From: Isoetes taiwanensis
Taxonomy: Eukaryota; Streptophyta; Lycopodiopsida; Isoetales; Isoetaceae
Length of the DNA: 64,000 bases
Assembly: GCA_021234155.1 (NCBI GenBank)
Contig: JAJEKV010000012.1
Span: 2,947,638-3,011,637 of the forward strand
Reading direction: 5' to 3'
Every line of letters begins with the position of its first letter. Within the stretch, counting starts at the first letter, position 1. Below are positions 1 through 11,837 of the stretch, piece by piece. The position numbers and the translations under genes are program-made. The notes under the pieces were generated by a model, which was not told the DNA's origin, ran no database searches, and worked only from the letters and a program-made list of their open reading frames with translations.

Positions 1-1287
1 CAATCAACAATAACATACCCACCTCGGTGGTCCACCATATCCGCGATGCTGCAACAACACATCGGTATATCAACGCAACATGGGAAATCCTGCCGAGCTC
101 GACTCTTGGGGAAGGCGGCGGCAGGTCTCGGGATAACAATGTAAATAAATTCTGGCAAATGGATTTGGGCGGCATAGAAACATAGTCGTTGGTGAGTCCA
201 CTCCATCACGCCCCTCTGTGCATACTTTGCGAGGATAGGCTAAAAGTATTGGAGCTGGTAACTGCATGGGTTCATAGCCAAAGGGCTACTCTTTGGGTTG
301 CATCTCTGACTCCGATGGCGAGGAGGAGATCACTCTCCCGGAAGGTTCATGCCAATCACAGGCGAGCTGAGAGCCCGCCTTTGCTCGTGTCTGACTTGAA
401 CCCTAGAGATGGCGCATGCAGAGAGGTGTCGAGGCCCCGCCTACCGCCTGTGATTACCGGTGTGGGCCTAACCCACAATGTTCCTGACGCGTCCTTCATG
501 CGGAGGGATCAAGCGTGATCGAGACAAAGCGCTTCCTTGTCGGCCGGTCTGTCCGCCACCCGGCCAGGCGGGCTCACCAGCACCACGAGCCCGCGTGTTA
601 GAATTAATGAGCAAAACTGATCATTCAATCTGGGCTCGTTCTCTTTTCCCAATACACAAAGTGGCGCATTGAATGTCACAACATCATCCTCTGAAGCCGA
701 ATAATAAATACATATATTCTAAACTACCTAATCATCGAGTTAGGTTCATTTTGTTGGTACCCTATCATTCTTGGGGTAGCCAGGATACTTTATGGCTAAG
801 AATGAATGCCTAATCTATGAATGAGAGAGTGAAAACTCGGATCTAACTATCGGATCAACCACTAACCCGCATCTTAGTTGGCTCCTCCTCTGAAAGCATC
901 CATGCTGGATCTCGAGGCTTCTTTGGTCTTGGATGTTGCTAACCCGAGAGTGGGATTCCTCACCCTTTCTTTATTCGATGAAAAGCGTCCGTCTTTGCTC
1001 AATCAAGATTCGAGTGGAAGCCAAGAAAGGTTTCCCTTTAAGTTGTCTTGCTTATTCTCCACGCAATTTAGAGCTGGTCCCTTTGGTCAATAGACCCATT
1101 GCCATAGCAGATATTATATTCATGTGGCCTTAACATGTGCAATATCATGGTTTCCGCGAAGTCGTACCCTAGGGTACTACCCCTTTCACAGTGTTTGTGT
1201 ACACATGTAAATGCGAGTCAACATGTACTAGTGGCGATAACCGATTATAATATACGTATTCATACCATATATTGTGCGGGCGTCACA
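1..1287 (-). mobile_element. LTR copy A (1.56 kb LTR family), cut by window edge
   Basis: The stretch aligns by eye with 12050-13392 over its whole length, in the same orientation. Landmarks shared in order include the opening CAATCAACAATAACATACCC, a block beginning CTGTGCATACTTTGC and the final CGTCACA. The end at 1287 is the TGTGACG terminus of the minus-strand LTR. It is followed by AGCGA, one base from the AACGA target duplication of copy B. The copy is about 56 bp shorter than the matching part of copy B through many small gaps. Several short ORFs cross it, but none is conserved between copies, so I call none coding. Confidence 0.8.
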
Positions 1288-1478
1288 AGCGAATGCTACG
1301 AAACGAGTGTGCTCGTGCCCGATCCACGCCGGTCTGATGTAGCGGCTATTACGCATAGCATACGAGGCTTTCCATCCGTGACCCGTCTCCCACACGGTCA
1401 TCCCATAACATGCTAGCGCGAAAGTCGATTCCCGGATATGAAGGTCCTTACAACATCCACCTTGTCTCTGTAATAGAG
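1288..1478 (-). pseudogene. LINE reverse transcriptase thumb fragment
   Basis: This piece matches 13393-13580, which is LINE coding sequence just after the reverse transcriptase palm (a VVRTFKYPGIDF-like motif in the better copy). Similarity stops near 1478 at AATAGAG. The LTR to its left is inserted at the same LINE position as copy B, so the LTR-LINE junction exists twice in the window. It is a fragment without coding capacity. Confidence 0.65.
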
Positions 1479-3783
1479 TAAACTACAGCGAAACTTTTTA
1501 ATTGGCGTAAGCCATTGCTACGTTTAAACACTACGAAGAGGCCCAGTTCAGCGAAATGGCAGCCGAGCCCGTTCATGCAGCGAAGGTTTCTATATATATT
1601 TGGTAGCGTTTCTACGTTATTTACAAAGCGGCGGAACAAATTAAACCACTGGCATACTGCTCCACAACACGTGCTTGCCCTTTTTTCATTTTCCCGCCCA
1701 GTTTTAGCTAATAGGTAGTTTTTTAATTTGTTTTAATTGTGGGTCTGGGTTCACTTCATAGGCCCACTTACTGTTACCCCCTCCATTGAAGTGGCGATAG
1801 CGGCGTCTCACCGACCTATAGTTTGAATCCGGACTGATTTTAAGAAAAAAGAAAAAGAAATAAAATCTGATAGAAATAAAGGAAAAAAAATAATGAAATA
1901 GAAATAAAAATAGAAAAAAAATTTGGTTGCCTACCCTTTCATCGACTTGATAGTAGTTAGGGTGGTGATCCTTGGCTAGGTTAGGATTGGTGATCGCTTG
2001 GTGAAACGGTGACCCTTGCACAGTGCCACATTTAGTGTGCCATGCTTGAGTGGTGGGGTGTCATTAGCCCGTGTTGAGGATTTACTAGGAATCAACCTCC
2101 CATTTAGATGTACTTATAGCCCTTCCTGCTTGAAACTGTTGCCCGGTCCTTGTGATTAGCACAAAGGGTGGGTGTTGTACTCTTATGGAAGGTCGGTCGA
2201 GGAAAGAATATTTAATGAGATATACCTGTTACTACGGCGGTGTTGTTGGTGAGAATCCATCACTAATATAGGGAGTGGCATTATATTTCATTAAATGATA
2301 AAGTGACTTAGATGATAAGGTGGTCTTATACGTATGTTGAGTTGAGTGCTGCCAACCTACTGCTTGAGGAGTTTTTTCCCAATGGAGTCGATGCATTTGG
2401 ATCAGATCATAAGTTAAACATTGGAAGAGAATGATAAAGAAAAATGCATTGCACTCTCTTAGGAGCTTGTCAAACTTCAGGTAGATAAGCTATAGAGTGC
2501 TATAACCTCAACTTGGGCTGAGTAGAGTGCCTAAAAGCATCGAGCTTAGGCAATGGTTTGCTAAAATCTTAATGAACCATTTCAAGGCTTATGTATTCAC
2601 TAAAAATTAGGTTTTTTTTTTTTTTCTACTTTCGGACTCTTAGGTGTTGTTCTTTGGCTTTTCTTTCGGGTTGGCATATATTTATCTCATACCGCAGTTT
2701 CTTCTAAAGTTGCTATGGAGATACAAGGTTAGGCAGACTAGACTACAAGTAAGCGAGCCTCACACTTGGAGCCCTAGGAAGTTCTAGGGTGAAGCGGAAC
2801 CCCACATCAATGTGGTAGAGACCTCACTAAGATGAGGAAAGATCAGGAACTAACCATGGTCCCAGCCTAAGACACGCTTTTAATGAATTGGCTTTGCAGA
2901 GGCGAATGCATGCTGCCACCCCATGCGAGTTAGAGTTGAGTTACCACAGCGAGGAAGAAGGATGCCTAGACTTCCCTTTCGGGTCTCATGCGAGATCTTT
3001 GAAAAGAGCTTTTGGGCCTCGAGATGATAGACACAGAACACGAAAAGATTGATTCCCGAAAGGTATGCTTGGATAGATGGCAATGTATCCGTTACAATTT
3101 GGAAACATGATACATCTGAGTAGCAAATCCTAACTAGTCAGCGCTTAAGAGGAATCTTTGAAAGATAAGGCTGTGGAATGGAACACGGCTTGGACCAATC
3201 GAAAGCTTAGAAAGGAAACCATAAGCCCCACCTAGTTAAAGAGTGACGGTATTAGAACTGGCGTCACGGTGAAAGCCCGATAAAGAGTGGAAGGAAGAAA
3301 AATGATGCAAGACTATATAGTTTGCAATGGTGGATTACTCTCAAATAATCAACAAGACCAGAATTAGTTCGGGGAACATATGGAGCGGTATTGAAATCAC
3401 GATATCTGCTGGAGTTACGATTTTCTTAAAGCGAACCTATTGTAAATTCCGAATGATGACGTCGCGGTTAAGAGTGCAGCCCGAGGCGATGTGATAGTAA
3501 AGGCCATGATAAAACATAGAGGAATCCCCACAAATCACCGGGTTTAGACATGGGTCCCATCTGGCTGCATTGGCCGGTATGGAGTTTGAAGTAAAATTGA
3601 GGTTGATATTTCCCTCTTGGAATGGGGGTTCTTGTGCATCTCTTTTTGAGAATAATGACTTTGCCGGGCATGCATTTAAGAGACAGGGTGGTATAAAACT
3701 CTTGTCGAGGTCGACGTCTATAAGCGAAACGAAAAAAGCAAGGATTATATGTTGCTCAAAGAGGTGATCTAACTATGTCATTT
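1479..3783. other. Intergenic, no gene recognised
   Basis: No convincing coding region was found. 1479-1500 contains CTACAGCGAAACT, which recurs at about 11532-11546, so the stretch between may be the outer part of a larger unidentified element. 1838-1925 is A-rich low-complexity sequence and 2613-2627 is a poly-T run. 2700-3470 has balanced composition and open but unrecognised short frames. Organelle-derived DNA was considered but could not be supported. Confidence 0.4.
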
Positions 3784-6240
3784 TTAAAGCGGCTTGCTTA
3801 AGCCATAAAGAGCACCATTTACACATGGACTTGCACCCCGCAATGTCTTGGCTTCATTTTGAATTTGGGAAAGAGAGAGGTCGCATCGGACCCAATGCCG
3901 TTTATATTGGTATATGTGACTGGGAGAAGAATCCAAGTTTGTGAGCCTCGTGGAAGTGAAGGTGGGCATGAAAACATGGATGCCGCTGCCAAAAAGGCAA
4001 TTGAGAATGAAAGGCTTGCCTATCCTTACATGCACCATGATTTGTATTGGGGTCCAAACAAAGATGGAAATCCAAGATGATGAATGCAAAGGTAGACTTT
4101 GACCTCTTTAGGGCAGCCTACTTTATTTATTACCTTGCTGATTTTGACGCTGGCATTCTTGGAGACCATGGGTACCAATGAACAAAACCCGTAGGTTTCA
4201 AACATGTAATGCGATTATTTGAAGCACCGCAAGCGGAATCCCCAATAGACAAGGCCTTAAAAGTTTGATCACGAACCAGCCCATCGAACACCATGCGGGG
4301 CACTTGGAATTGCTCTCAACACATTGCACAAGATGACAAAACCAGTTAATTTCCTCCAGAGTTTAATTCGCCAGCACGATGCTTGACCAATTTGGACCAG
4401 TCACTTTAGCGCCATTTATGAGTTCTCTTTCAGACGCAACCAAAAAAATATTGATTGAAAGCAATTCTGAAAATACTCTAATAAAACATCTTTGGCATTG
4501 CTATGTTTTATTTTTGTTGCACTTTTTATTTTTATAATTTGTAAGTCATATTGAGTTGTTGTTTATTTCCTTGCCCGATTAACGAAAAAGCCTACTTGCT
4601 GGAATACTATTGCACAACTTGTCTAGTGCCATGCAAAAGAATGTCCAACAAATCCAACGGAGTTCGTCCCGGCCAATGAGAAGATGTTGGTGAAAAACAG
4701 ACATGAGGGCTTACTTTCTAGATGTCACCCATTTTGAGGAAACTCCGGAGAAGGAGATGAGTTCAGATTCCCTTCCCTACCTACAAAGTGTCAGAGGTTA
4801 GGCACAACAGCTATAAAAGCGTGAGGAAATATGCTAGGATGAATGAGTTGCGTGCGCGAAGAGTTGTTGAGGTTGAGGGCAATGGCGAGAAGTGATGGCT
4901 AAGAAACAAGTGTGTCACAATTACAGAGGTGTATGGAGTTGCATGTGACATGGGGCCCAGGCTGCTGTTCGTCGCATGGGAGCCATTTTGATCTATATCG
5001 CAGGCTAATTTAGGACGCCAAACAGCTTTGACACGACGCATCGCCAAGCGTGAGAGCGGTGTAAGAGGTATATGATCGCAAGATCCCCCAAGGCATCCGG
5101 AGGTAGAGCTGAGAGGTGGGTGCAAGTGTGAAAGGAACAATGATAAAACCACTTTCAGTAAGAAGACATTTTGCTGCTGTGTACTATGAGATTGTGAGAG
5201 GAGGTCAGAATTATGCCGTGCAGGCGGAAACAAAAGTGGCAAAGGGTAGCAGCAAGAGAGAAGGTTATGGAGGATTCGAAAAGCGCCTGAAGTATTGTTC
5301 TGACTATAACTTATTTGCCTACATTGGCAAACTTTTAGAGGTAGCTACGGCTAGCAGCAGTGCAAAGGATGATGAGGTAGATTTGAAGGCTTCGGTTAGA
5401 GAATGAAAAGCAGTCGAAACCTCACTTTGTCGAGGAAAATGCTGGCAAAAAGATCGTTACAAATGCTCAAGTGACAAGATGGCTCTTAGAATTACTAGAC
5501 ACAAAGAATCGACTTTGCAGCTTTGGGTAGGGAAAAATACGGTGTTGAGAATAGACAATGACCATATCGCAAATATCAAAGATTTTAGATTCCGAGTCCC
5601 TTAGAGTCTCCAAGGAGGCGTGGTATTTCATACCTCCCTCGAATACCTATATGACAATCCCGGTGGGATGATGTAAAGAATCGAGACTTTAGATATTGTC
5701 AAGTATGTGCGGATAATCGGCCCAAGTTGGTTGGTATGCCTTAGGGTGTGGACATCGTGCATTTGAGATGTTTGTTGGATTGGATGATGGCGATGGGTTC
5801 CGCTCCATCAAAATAATGGATATATTATACCAGAGCCCAAAGATGCAATGCTCAACATGCAAATCACGCATGCCTCCTTGCCCGGCTATGGTTGCTCGCG
5901 GGAGGGATGGAATGCTTCACCGGCCCAAACACAACGTGAAATGGACCTTTGGATGGGGTGAGAAGAACCGCGTGAAGGTGAAGAGGTACCGCATTAATCG
6001 ATTACTCCCCGCCAGTGTGATAGTAGTAGTGCGAATGTGGATGCGCATTTATTACATTAACCCATGAGCTACTCTACATTAATTTTTTTTTTTGATATTT
6101 TTCCACGAGATCTCGGATGCACATGAATGAACTAACGTTGATCGAGGATTTTTTGTCTAAATAACATTTTGGGGTTGGAGTTACCGGCCGCATTGAGTTG
6201 TTTGTGTTGTAGTTAAGTAAAAGTAAGTATGTTAGTGATT
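3784..6240. other. Unidentified stretch with short open frames
   Basis: Open frames lie at 3859-4080, 5116-5406 and 5768-6067 (+) and at 4811-5242 (-). The 5116-5406 frame is rich in Lys, Ser and Ala and, after its stop, seems to continue in a second reading frame to about 5660. This looks like a decayed coding region, possibly from a transposon, but I cannot name the family. Treat all frames here as unproven. Confidence 0.3.
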
Positions 6241-6493
6241 TTGAACATCCCAATTAGGATGGATGCCAATTAGGGATTAGTGGACTTCTAACTTCGAGAC
6301 TTCCAACTCGCTCACCCCAGCTTAGTCTCTTTTCGAGACTTCTCGAGACTTCCAACCTCGCTCACCGGCTTAGTCTCTTTAGTTTTCTGTTTTGTGTATC
6401 TAATTTGCCCCCCTAGGATGACATCGCTCACTTTCGGTGGCATAATTAGATCAAGCAGGAAACTTCGAAAAGGAGTAAGCCAAGAGCGCAACC

Positions 6494-6594
6494 CTCTTGA
6501 ATGGTTGTCGTCACCGGGCTTTATATTCTCCATGGCAAACAATATAGACTTCTCGAAATTCTTGTTACCTCCTTTAGAAGGAGCTTGCGATTAC
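6494..6594 (+). repeat. Direct repeat, copy 1
   Basis: About 100 bp running from TCTTGAATGGTTGTC through AATATAGACTTCTCGAAATT to a TTACG end. It recurs at 6944-7045 with few changes, 450 bp downstream. Together with the foldback elements between the copies this suggests a local tandem duplication. Confidence 0.75.
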
Positions 6595-6631
6595 GTGGGT
6601 TCATTAGATGTTAGTGATTGATGAGTTCAAG

Positions 6632-6744
6632 CATCGAGACTTCCCGTTTTTCTTTCCCCCTCGCTCTTTGGGCAATGTAGCTTAGTTTACATGCTAAGTT
6701 CCATTGTCCAAAGACCCGGGAAAAGCAAAGGGGACGTCTCGATG
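6632..6744. mobile_element. Foldback MITE-like element 1
   Basis: A 113 bp near-palindrome that starts CATCGAGAC and ends GTCTCGATG. The arms continue inward (CTCTTTGGGCAATG against CATTGTCCAAAGA), so the whole unit can fold into one hairpin. It has no coding capacity. Two relatives lie at 6794-6902 and 7917-8026. Confidence 0.7.
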
Positions 6745-6793
6745 CTGAACCTGTGTCTTGAGTTAATTGGATGTTAGTGATGATGAGTTGGGG

Positions 6794-6902
6794 CATCGAG
6801 ACTTCCCAATCTTTCTTTCCCCTCCTCTTTGGGCAATGCAGTTTACATGCTAAGTTCCATTGTTCAAAGAGGGGTGAAAGCAAGGTTTGGGAAGTCTCGA
6901 TG
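6794..6902. mobile_element. Foldback MITE-like element 2
   Basis: A 109 bp near-palindrome with the same CATCGAGAC/GTCTCGATG ends and the same inner arms as the element at 6632-6744. It sits inside the 450 bp duplicated segment. No coding capacity. Confidence 0.7.
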
Positions 6903-6943
6903 CTTGTATTCGTGTCTCTTTCATCCCGGCACGAGCGTGACAT

Positions 6944-7045
6944 TCTTGAATGGTTGTCAACTCACCAAAGCTTGATATTGTTCACAAACAATATAGACTT
7001 CTCGAAATTCTTGTTACCTCCTCTAGAAAGAGCGGGCTTTGTTAC
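6944..7045 (+). repeat. Direct repeat, copy 2
   Basis: Second copy of the repeat at 6494-6594. Both contain the shared core AATATAGACTTCTCGAAATT followed by CTTGTTACCTCC. Confidence 0.75.
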
Positions 7046-7450
7046 GACTCTCTTGTGTAGTCTCTACCTTATGTCAATGTAGCTTAGTCACTTTGCTAGG
7101 TTATATTACACAAAGAGGCTCACAATGGGAGTCGAACAAAAATCGTTCGCTCTAGAGGTTGAACTTGCTATGATCGAGGAGGTGAGAGGCGCCTCTAATT
7201 TCAAGCCAAAGTGGTGCACGGGTGTTGTCCATCTATATAGCGGTTGTTAGGCACCAAATCATGGAACATCCTAACTCACCAGCTATTGATGGAGAACCTT
7301 GAGCATCACTATGACTTCAAATTAGAGTACGCGTCCCCTTTGGCAAGGTGGTGGATTGTAGGTAACAAGGTTTTGAGTACTCTATTTTTATTGTGGCGTG
7401 GATGATATCAGCCTAGTGGTTGCTTGCGATTCGCTGTGGTTGCCGCCCGA

Positions 7451-7620
7451 TGGCATGCCAAATCGCCATTTGGATGCCATCCGGACCTATAATTTGTACC
7501 TCCATTCCTTTGGGTGGCACATGCCATGCAAACCCATTTGGGTATTGAGCATGTGCCACCCGGAGGAAAATAAAGTACAGATATAGGTCGATAGCATTCA
7601 AAGCCCAATTTGGCATACCA
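7451..7620. mobile_element. 170 bp palindromic foldback element
   Basis: The left end TGGCATGCCAAAT pairs with the right end ATTTGGCATACCA. The arms pair nearly throughout, and the innermost 12 bp stem (GGTGGCACATGC at 7513-7524 with GCATGTGCCACC at 7549-7560) is perfect. This is the structure of a foldback MITE. It is unrelated in sequence to the CATCGAGAC family beside it. Confidence 0.7.
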
Positions 7621-7916
7621 AAGTTATTCCCGACTTGGGTACCGGAAGTACCTTGTGAACCTTCGATGGATCAGATTCGCCCGGGCTGGTCCGAGGCTGT
7701 TTATTGGCCCTTCGCGTGAGATTACTTCTCATCGGCAAGATTCTCAATGCGAAAGGGCAAGCAACAACGGGAGGTCGGGCAGGTCTGATCCAACGAACCT
7801 TTTTCGAGAACCTTGCATTTACATGAAAAGAAACATAGAAAGAACTATCATACATGAACCCGGTCTTTGGGGTAAGTTCGACATAAAATAAGATAGCTTC
7901 GGTGATTGGCGAGTTC

Positions 7917-8026
7917 AAGCGACACTTCCCTACTTTCTTTCCCATACTCTTTGGGCAATGTAGCTTAGCTTGAATGCTAAGTTCCATTGTCCTGGAACGA
8001 GTAATGGGATGGGAAATTCTCGATAC
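7917..8026. mobile_element. Foldback MITE-like element 3 (diverged)
   Basis: Same family as 6632-6744: CTCTTTGGGCAATGTAGCTT in the left arm and GCTAAGTTCCATTGTCC in the right arm. The left terminus has lost several bases (CGACACTTCCC in place of CATCGAGACTTCCC). The right terminus reads GGGAAATTCTCGATA. Confidence 0.6.
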
Positions 8027-8074
8027 TTTGACTTTGATATCCATTGACCCATGCTTGCACTCACCTATCTAGTG

Positions 8075-8130
8075 GTTGGAGAGTGGATCGTGTGTATCGA
8101 TGGTTGGAGAGTGGATCGTGTACCTATCTG
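8075..8130 (+). repeat. Short tandem duplication
   Basis: GGTTGGAGAGTGGATCGTGT occurs twice in tandem within this stretch. No gene is associated with it. Confidence 0.6.
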
Positions 8131-8249
8131 AGTCATGAACCATCATACAATACATGAAACAAACATCATACATGAAGGGAAAATTCCACAAAGGTAACAA
8201 AATATATGGAAGACAAAAACTTGTAACAAAAACTTTTACTTTTAATTCA

Positions 8250-10900
8250 TAGTGCCGGGATGGTTACAATAGTTTTTGAACATCCTCCTTCGATTACAAT
8301 AGACGGTGAGGGTAGTCATCACCTCTCTCTAGACATCACCGTCTTCATCAATTTCATCATCGCACTTCCGTCTTCTTACGCCCGGTGGCTAGGCTCAACC
8401 TCCTCTGGCCTTTTCCCTTCTTTGGGAGCGTCCTCGAGATGTGTTCTTTTAACGACTCGTTGCTTTGTTTATGCGGGTCGTTGGCATTGGAGAGTCCGAT
8501 GGCTCGCTGCGTACCATTAAGTCCTCATCTTTGATCTCTTGTATTACTTGGACACGGCCTTTACGTATCGACTCCTCTTACGTATCTTATTTGTCGTCAG
8601 GTTGTCCGAGAACATGTTCTTGTCTAAATCATCTTCGGCATCGACAAAATGGATGCGTTGAATGTCCTCGTCAACATGGTTAGCGGCATTTCTGACAGCG
8701 GCTCGTCCTCACTTGTCTTGAAGTTGTCCTCTTCCACCCGAATGCATCCATGAAAGGCTACTGACTTATCAACTCTGGATGCACCAACTTTTGCGATTCA
8801 AGAGGCCTTGTTTGAGAAGTTATATACAAGTTTGTCGGCCTTCTTATGGGGAGGCGATTTGTTATGTCACACTATGTATATATTTATAAGCACTCGGTTT
8901 CTCTCACTTGCACTATTGGAGGATACCAAGGAGAGGATAGTCATTCTTGCGAGGGCACATGTAACGTATCGATAACTTGTCCATGGGCTTGCCACCATGC
9001 ATAAGATTCCATATTTGGTTCCTTCTTGTGACTCTCGATTGCATCGTGAAGCTCTTCATCGCCCACCTTCCACTCAAGTTACGGTATTGATTAACTTCGG
9101 CAATGAAAACTTTGTAGTCCATTTGTTGGGGTAAAACGTTTTTGCAACCTTCTTCAATGAACCCATCACTTCTTTATCGTATGCTGGTCCATATCATGGT
9201 TGTGTGGGTCTAAGGCATGTCTTGGCGCCATGAAGATCATTATAGGACTTCTTCCATCGTTCATTAAAAGTCTAGCGGTCTTTGCCAGCTTAGCATTGTC
9301 AAAGGGTGCATTAGGGCCATCGGCGTTCTAGAAAAGGATTGAATGGAGTGCCGGCACCTCCACACCTTTCGATGCTTGCCTTGAAGAATCAAGGGTTTTG
9401 ATGGCATGACAAACGGGTTGCATGCACTTGACAACATTCTTAGCGCCTCTCCAAAATGTCTCCCCCCAAGCATTTCTCGAAGAAGCGGCTTCTTTGCCGG
9501 TGTTTTGAACATTTTTTTCCCTGCGCCTCCTCTCCCATTCAAAGAACTACTTGTATGGTTGAAGGTCGAGATAATCGAGTCGCGACACTTTGAGCACTCT
9601 TTCAAGACAAATGTAATTGGAACCAAACCGGGGTGCCGGGATTCATGAGTGCAAAGGGCCTTGGCGTAAATGACTTGTATATAAATTAAATTGCCTTCTT
9701 TGTGATGAATTTCCGCGAGGCGGCCGGGCCTTTTGAATGGGATCTTTGAACCAAGCGTCTTTGTGAAAACAGTCCTTCAAAGAATAAGTTTAGGCAATGG
9801 CATTGGCGGTGGTGGCGTGCAATCCACGGAAATTCGGACTCAACATTTCACCCGCTAACTTACAATTAGATGCATTGTCCATTCGACCTGAAATATTCTC
9901 TTGGTCCAAAACTCTCTATCCACGACCTTTGTCTTTTGAAAAATCCAATCTCCCCGGTGACTTGGTGGGTTTGGTTTCTCTGTTTTCAAGAATACTTACG
10001 CCCCATATCTTTATCATGAAATTTATAAGATGGTCCTTATTTACATTGCTCCAACCATCGGTGACTAGAGAGCTGGCACGCTTGGTAACTTGACTTAACT
10101 TCAGTTCCACCCTCTCGACCATTCTTCCATGAATTTCATCCACCATTTTGTTATTAAGCATGTTTGTATGAAGGCAATCTAAAAGCTGGCCTGCTTTGGC
10201 AACTTCCCGAAGGCTTCTTTGATTGCTTTGTATCCAAAATATGTGGAGACAACCCTGGGCTATAGAAAGGCCTCTACAACCTTCAATTCGCGTCTTCTTC
10301 GGTTATTTCGATGTTAATCGTCAACCCTCCGTTGTTTAGTCCGTCTTTTCCACTAACCGGAATTGTCTACGCCATTCTTTTTCGCCCGTGCCTTAACCCA
10401 CCTATCGACCCTAGTCCACCCTCCGGTTGGTGCGTTATTTACCGGAGGAAGGTGGTGTAATTGATCTCTTCTTCTTGGCATGGTGAAGGTTCTTGGCCAT
10501 CCCTTGGGCGTGTTCTTACCCTTCTATTATTTTTTTCGACCCAACACTTCAAGTGCATCTTGTCATTATGTCGTGATCTTGCATACATGTTTGCACCCCA
10601 ATTTTAGGATCCCGTAAAAGATGAGCTCGTATTCTTGTCGGCGGATCCATTTATTGACGCGATGGTACCCACAAAATACACATTGCCACTCATTCGACCA
10701 AATTCCTTCACAAATCCCCACCGGGACCTCTCTTTTTCCACCACGAGTTTCGACATATAATTCTTCCACGCGTCTTTGTTCAACTCCCCGCGGGTTCTCC
10801 ATGACCACAAGAATGGCCGCGCACTCCCTAGACGATGATGCATGACGGCCGGATAATGGGATGCATGGCGAAGCGGCTTTGATGTAGATGCATGACCAGC
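8250..10900 (-). pseudogene. hAT-type transposase remnant
   Basis: Minus-strand frames, broken by many shifts, show the order expected of a plant hAT transposase. First comes a BED-finger-like region near 10560-10690 (CVFCG, then GCKHVC). Next is a DUF659-like block at about 9930-10150 with SLVTDGWSNVNKDHLINFMI, a typical signature. Last is a C-terminal dimerisation-like stretch near 8900-9110 with YAWWQAHG. Spacing fits one element of about 2.6 kb. No single frame spans it, so no active transposase is encoded. Terminal repeats and 8 bp target duplications were not found by eye. The family call rests on the DUF659 block. Confidence 0.65.
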
Positions 10901-11704
10901 CGGCATCCCTGCTGCTATCTAAAATTACCGCCCCTGTTTTAGTATGCTAAAGGGTAAAGACTCCTTAATCGTCAAAACGGCGTCGACGTTTCTATATCTG
11001 CCAAGAGCAAGCTCAATCGCAAGATATGTTACATCGACGTCCCGTTGAGCGTAGCGAGTGAAGGACGGGAACCTATAGGTCTCTAAGGAAATGGGTAGGA
11101 ACCCAAGGTGGGTCTAAACTCCGCGGAAGGAGGAATCTCACTTTCACAATTCGTCGCCGCCCCTGGACGCAATAACCCACACTCAAAGGTCAACCGTTTC
11201 CCAAAGAGTATGTGGACTCAACCCGGTAGTCAACGCTCGAGGCTAATTCTAGAGCTAAACAAGTTTTCCTTATATATAATATTTCACCACAAAATAGACC
11301 CAACAAGCAAAAGTTTTTCCCTTAGCAAAAGGCCCAAGATGCTTTGCAAAGTTTGGCCGTAGTTTAAACCATTTGTTTAAACTTTACTGAAAACATCTTC
11401 GGCGTAGCAGTTTAAAATGCGGTTATTTTTCGCCACTTGAACTCTGAAATAGTTTCATAGAAGAACTTTGACTGGATGTTTAAACTGCGAAGATGTTTTC
11501 GGCGTAAGTTTAAATCGGTTTATTTAAACGCTACAGCGAAACTATTTCTGTTCGTTGGTTTAAAATACTATTTTCGCTTTTAACCGGAACCAGCGTGGCC
11601 AGCAGTTTATTTTTAAACTTCTTGTTTTTTGGCAAAAGTTTTCGACACGGAATTTTTTTAGCCGTGTTTTTGACGTGATTAAACGTCAAATTTGTGCCGT
11701 ATCA
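10901..11704. other. Intergenic with foldback sequence
   Basis: No gene was found. 11355-11640 is rich in TTTAAAC motifs and holds the inverted repeat annotated at 11389-11500. The motif CTACAGCGAAACT near 11532 is also present at 1482, in direct orientation. Confidence 0.4.
11389..11500. repeat. Inverted repeat
   Basis: GAAAACATCTTCG at 11389-11401 is the perfect reverse complement of CGAAGATGTTTTC at 11488-11500. The arms extend inward as CAGTTTAAA and TTTAAACTG after a 6 bp bulge. It may be a MITE or the end of a larger element. Confidence 0.65.
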
Positions 11705-11837
11705 AGCGAAAAATGATTGTGATATTATAAAGCGTGTCTGATGTTGAACCTATCCCCGCTCTCTAGCTTATCCCGGTGTTACTTGCTAATTCTTGGACCC
11801 TAGACCTCTAACCCATACAACAATAAGGGTTCAACGA
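11705..11837 (-). pseudogene. LINE 3' piece beyond the LTR insertion
   Basis: On the minus strand the sequence just outside the LTR reads VEPLLLYGLEV-GPRI, the conserved segment that follows the reverse transcriptase in this kind of LINE. A comparable segment lies near 49720 in the LINE on the plus strand. The coding sense is continuous with the LINE at 13398-15500 once the LTR and one AACGA copy are ignored. The 3' boundary is uncertain. Confidence 0.6.

Noticed and set aside
189-1416. ORFs in the first 1.4 kb
   Set aside because: They lie inside an LTR present in three copies, and the frames are not conserved between the copies.
2700-3700. Organelle-derived insertion
   Set aside because: The composition looked different from the surroundings, but I could not identify any mitochondrial or plastid gene in it.
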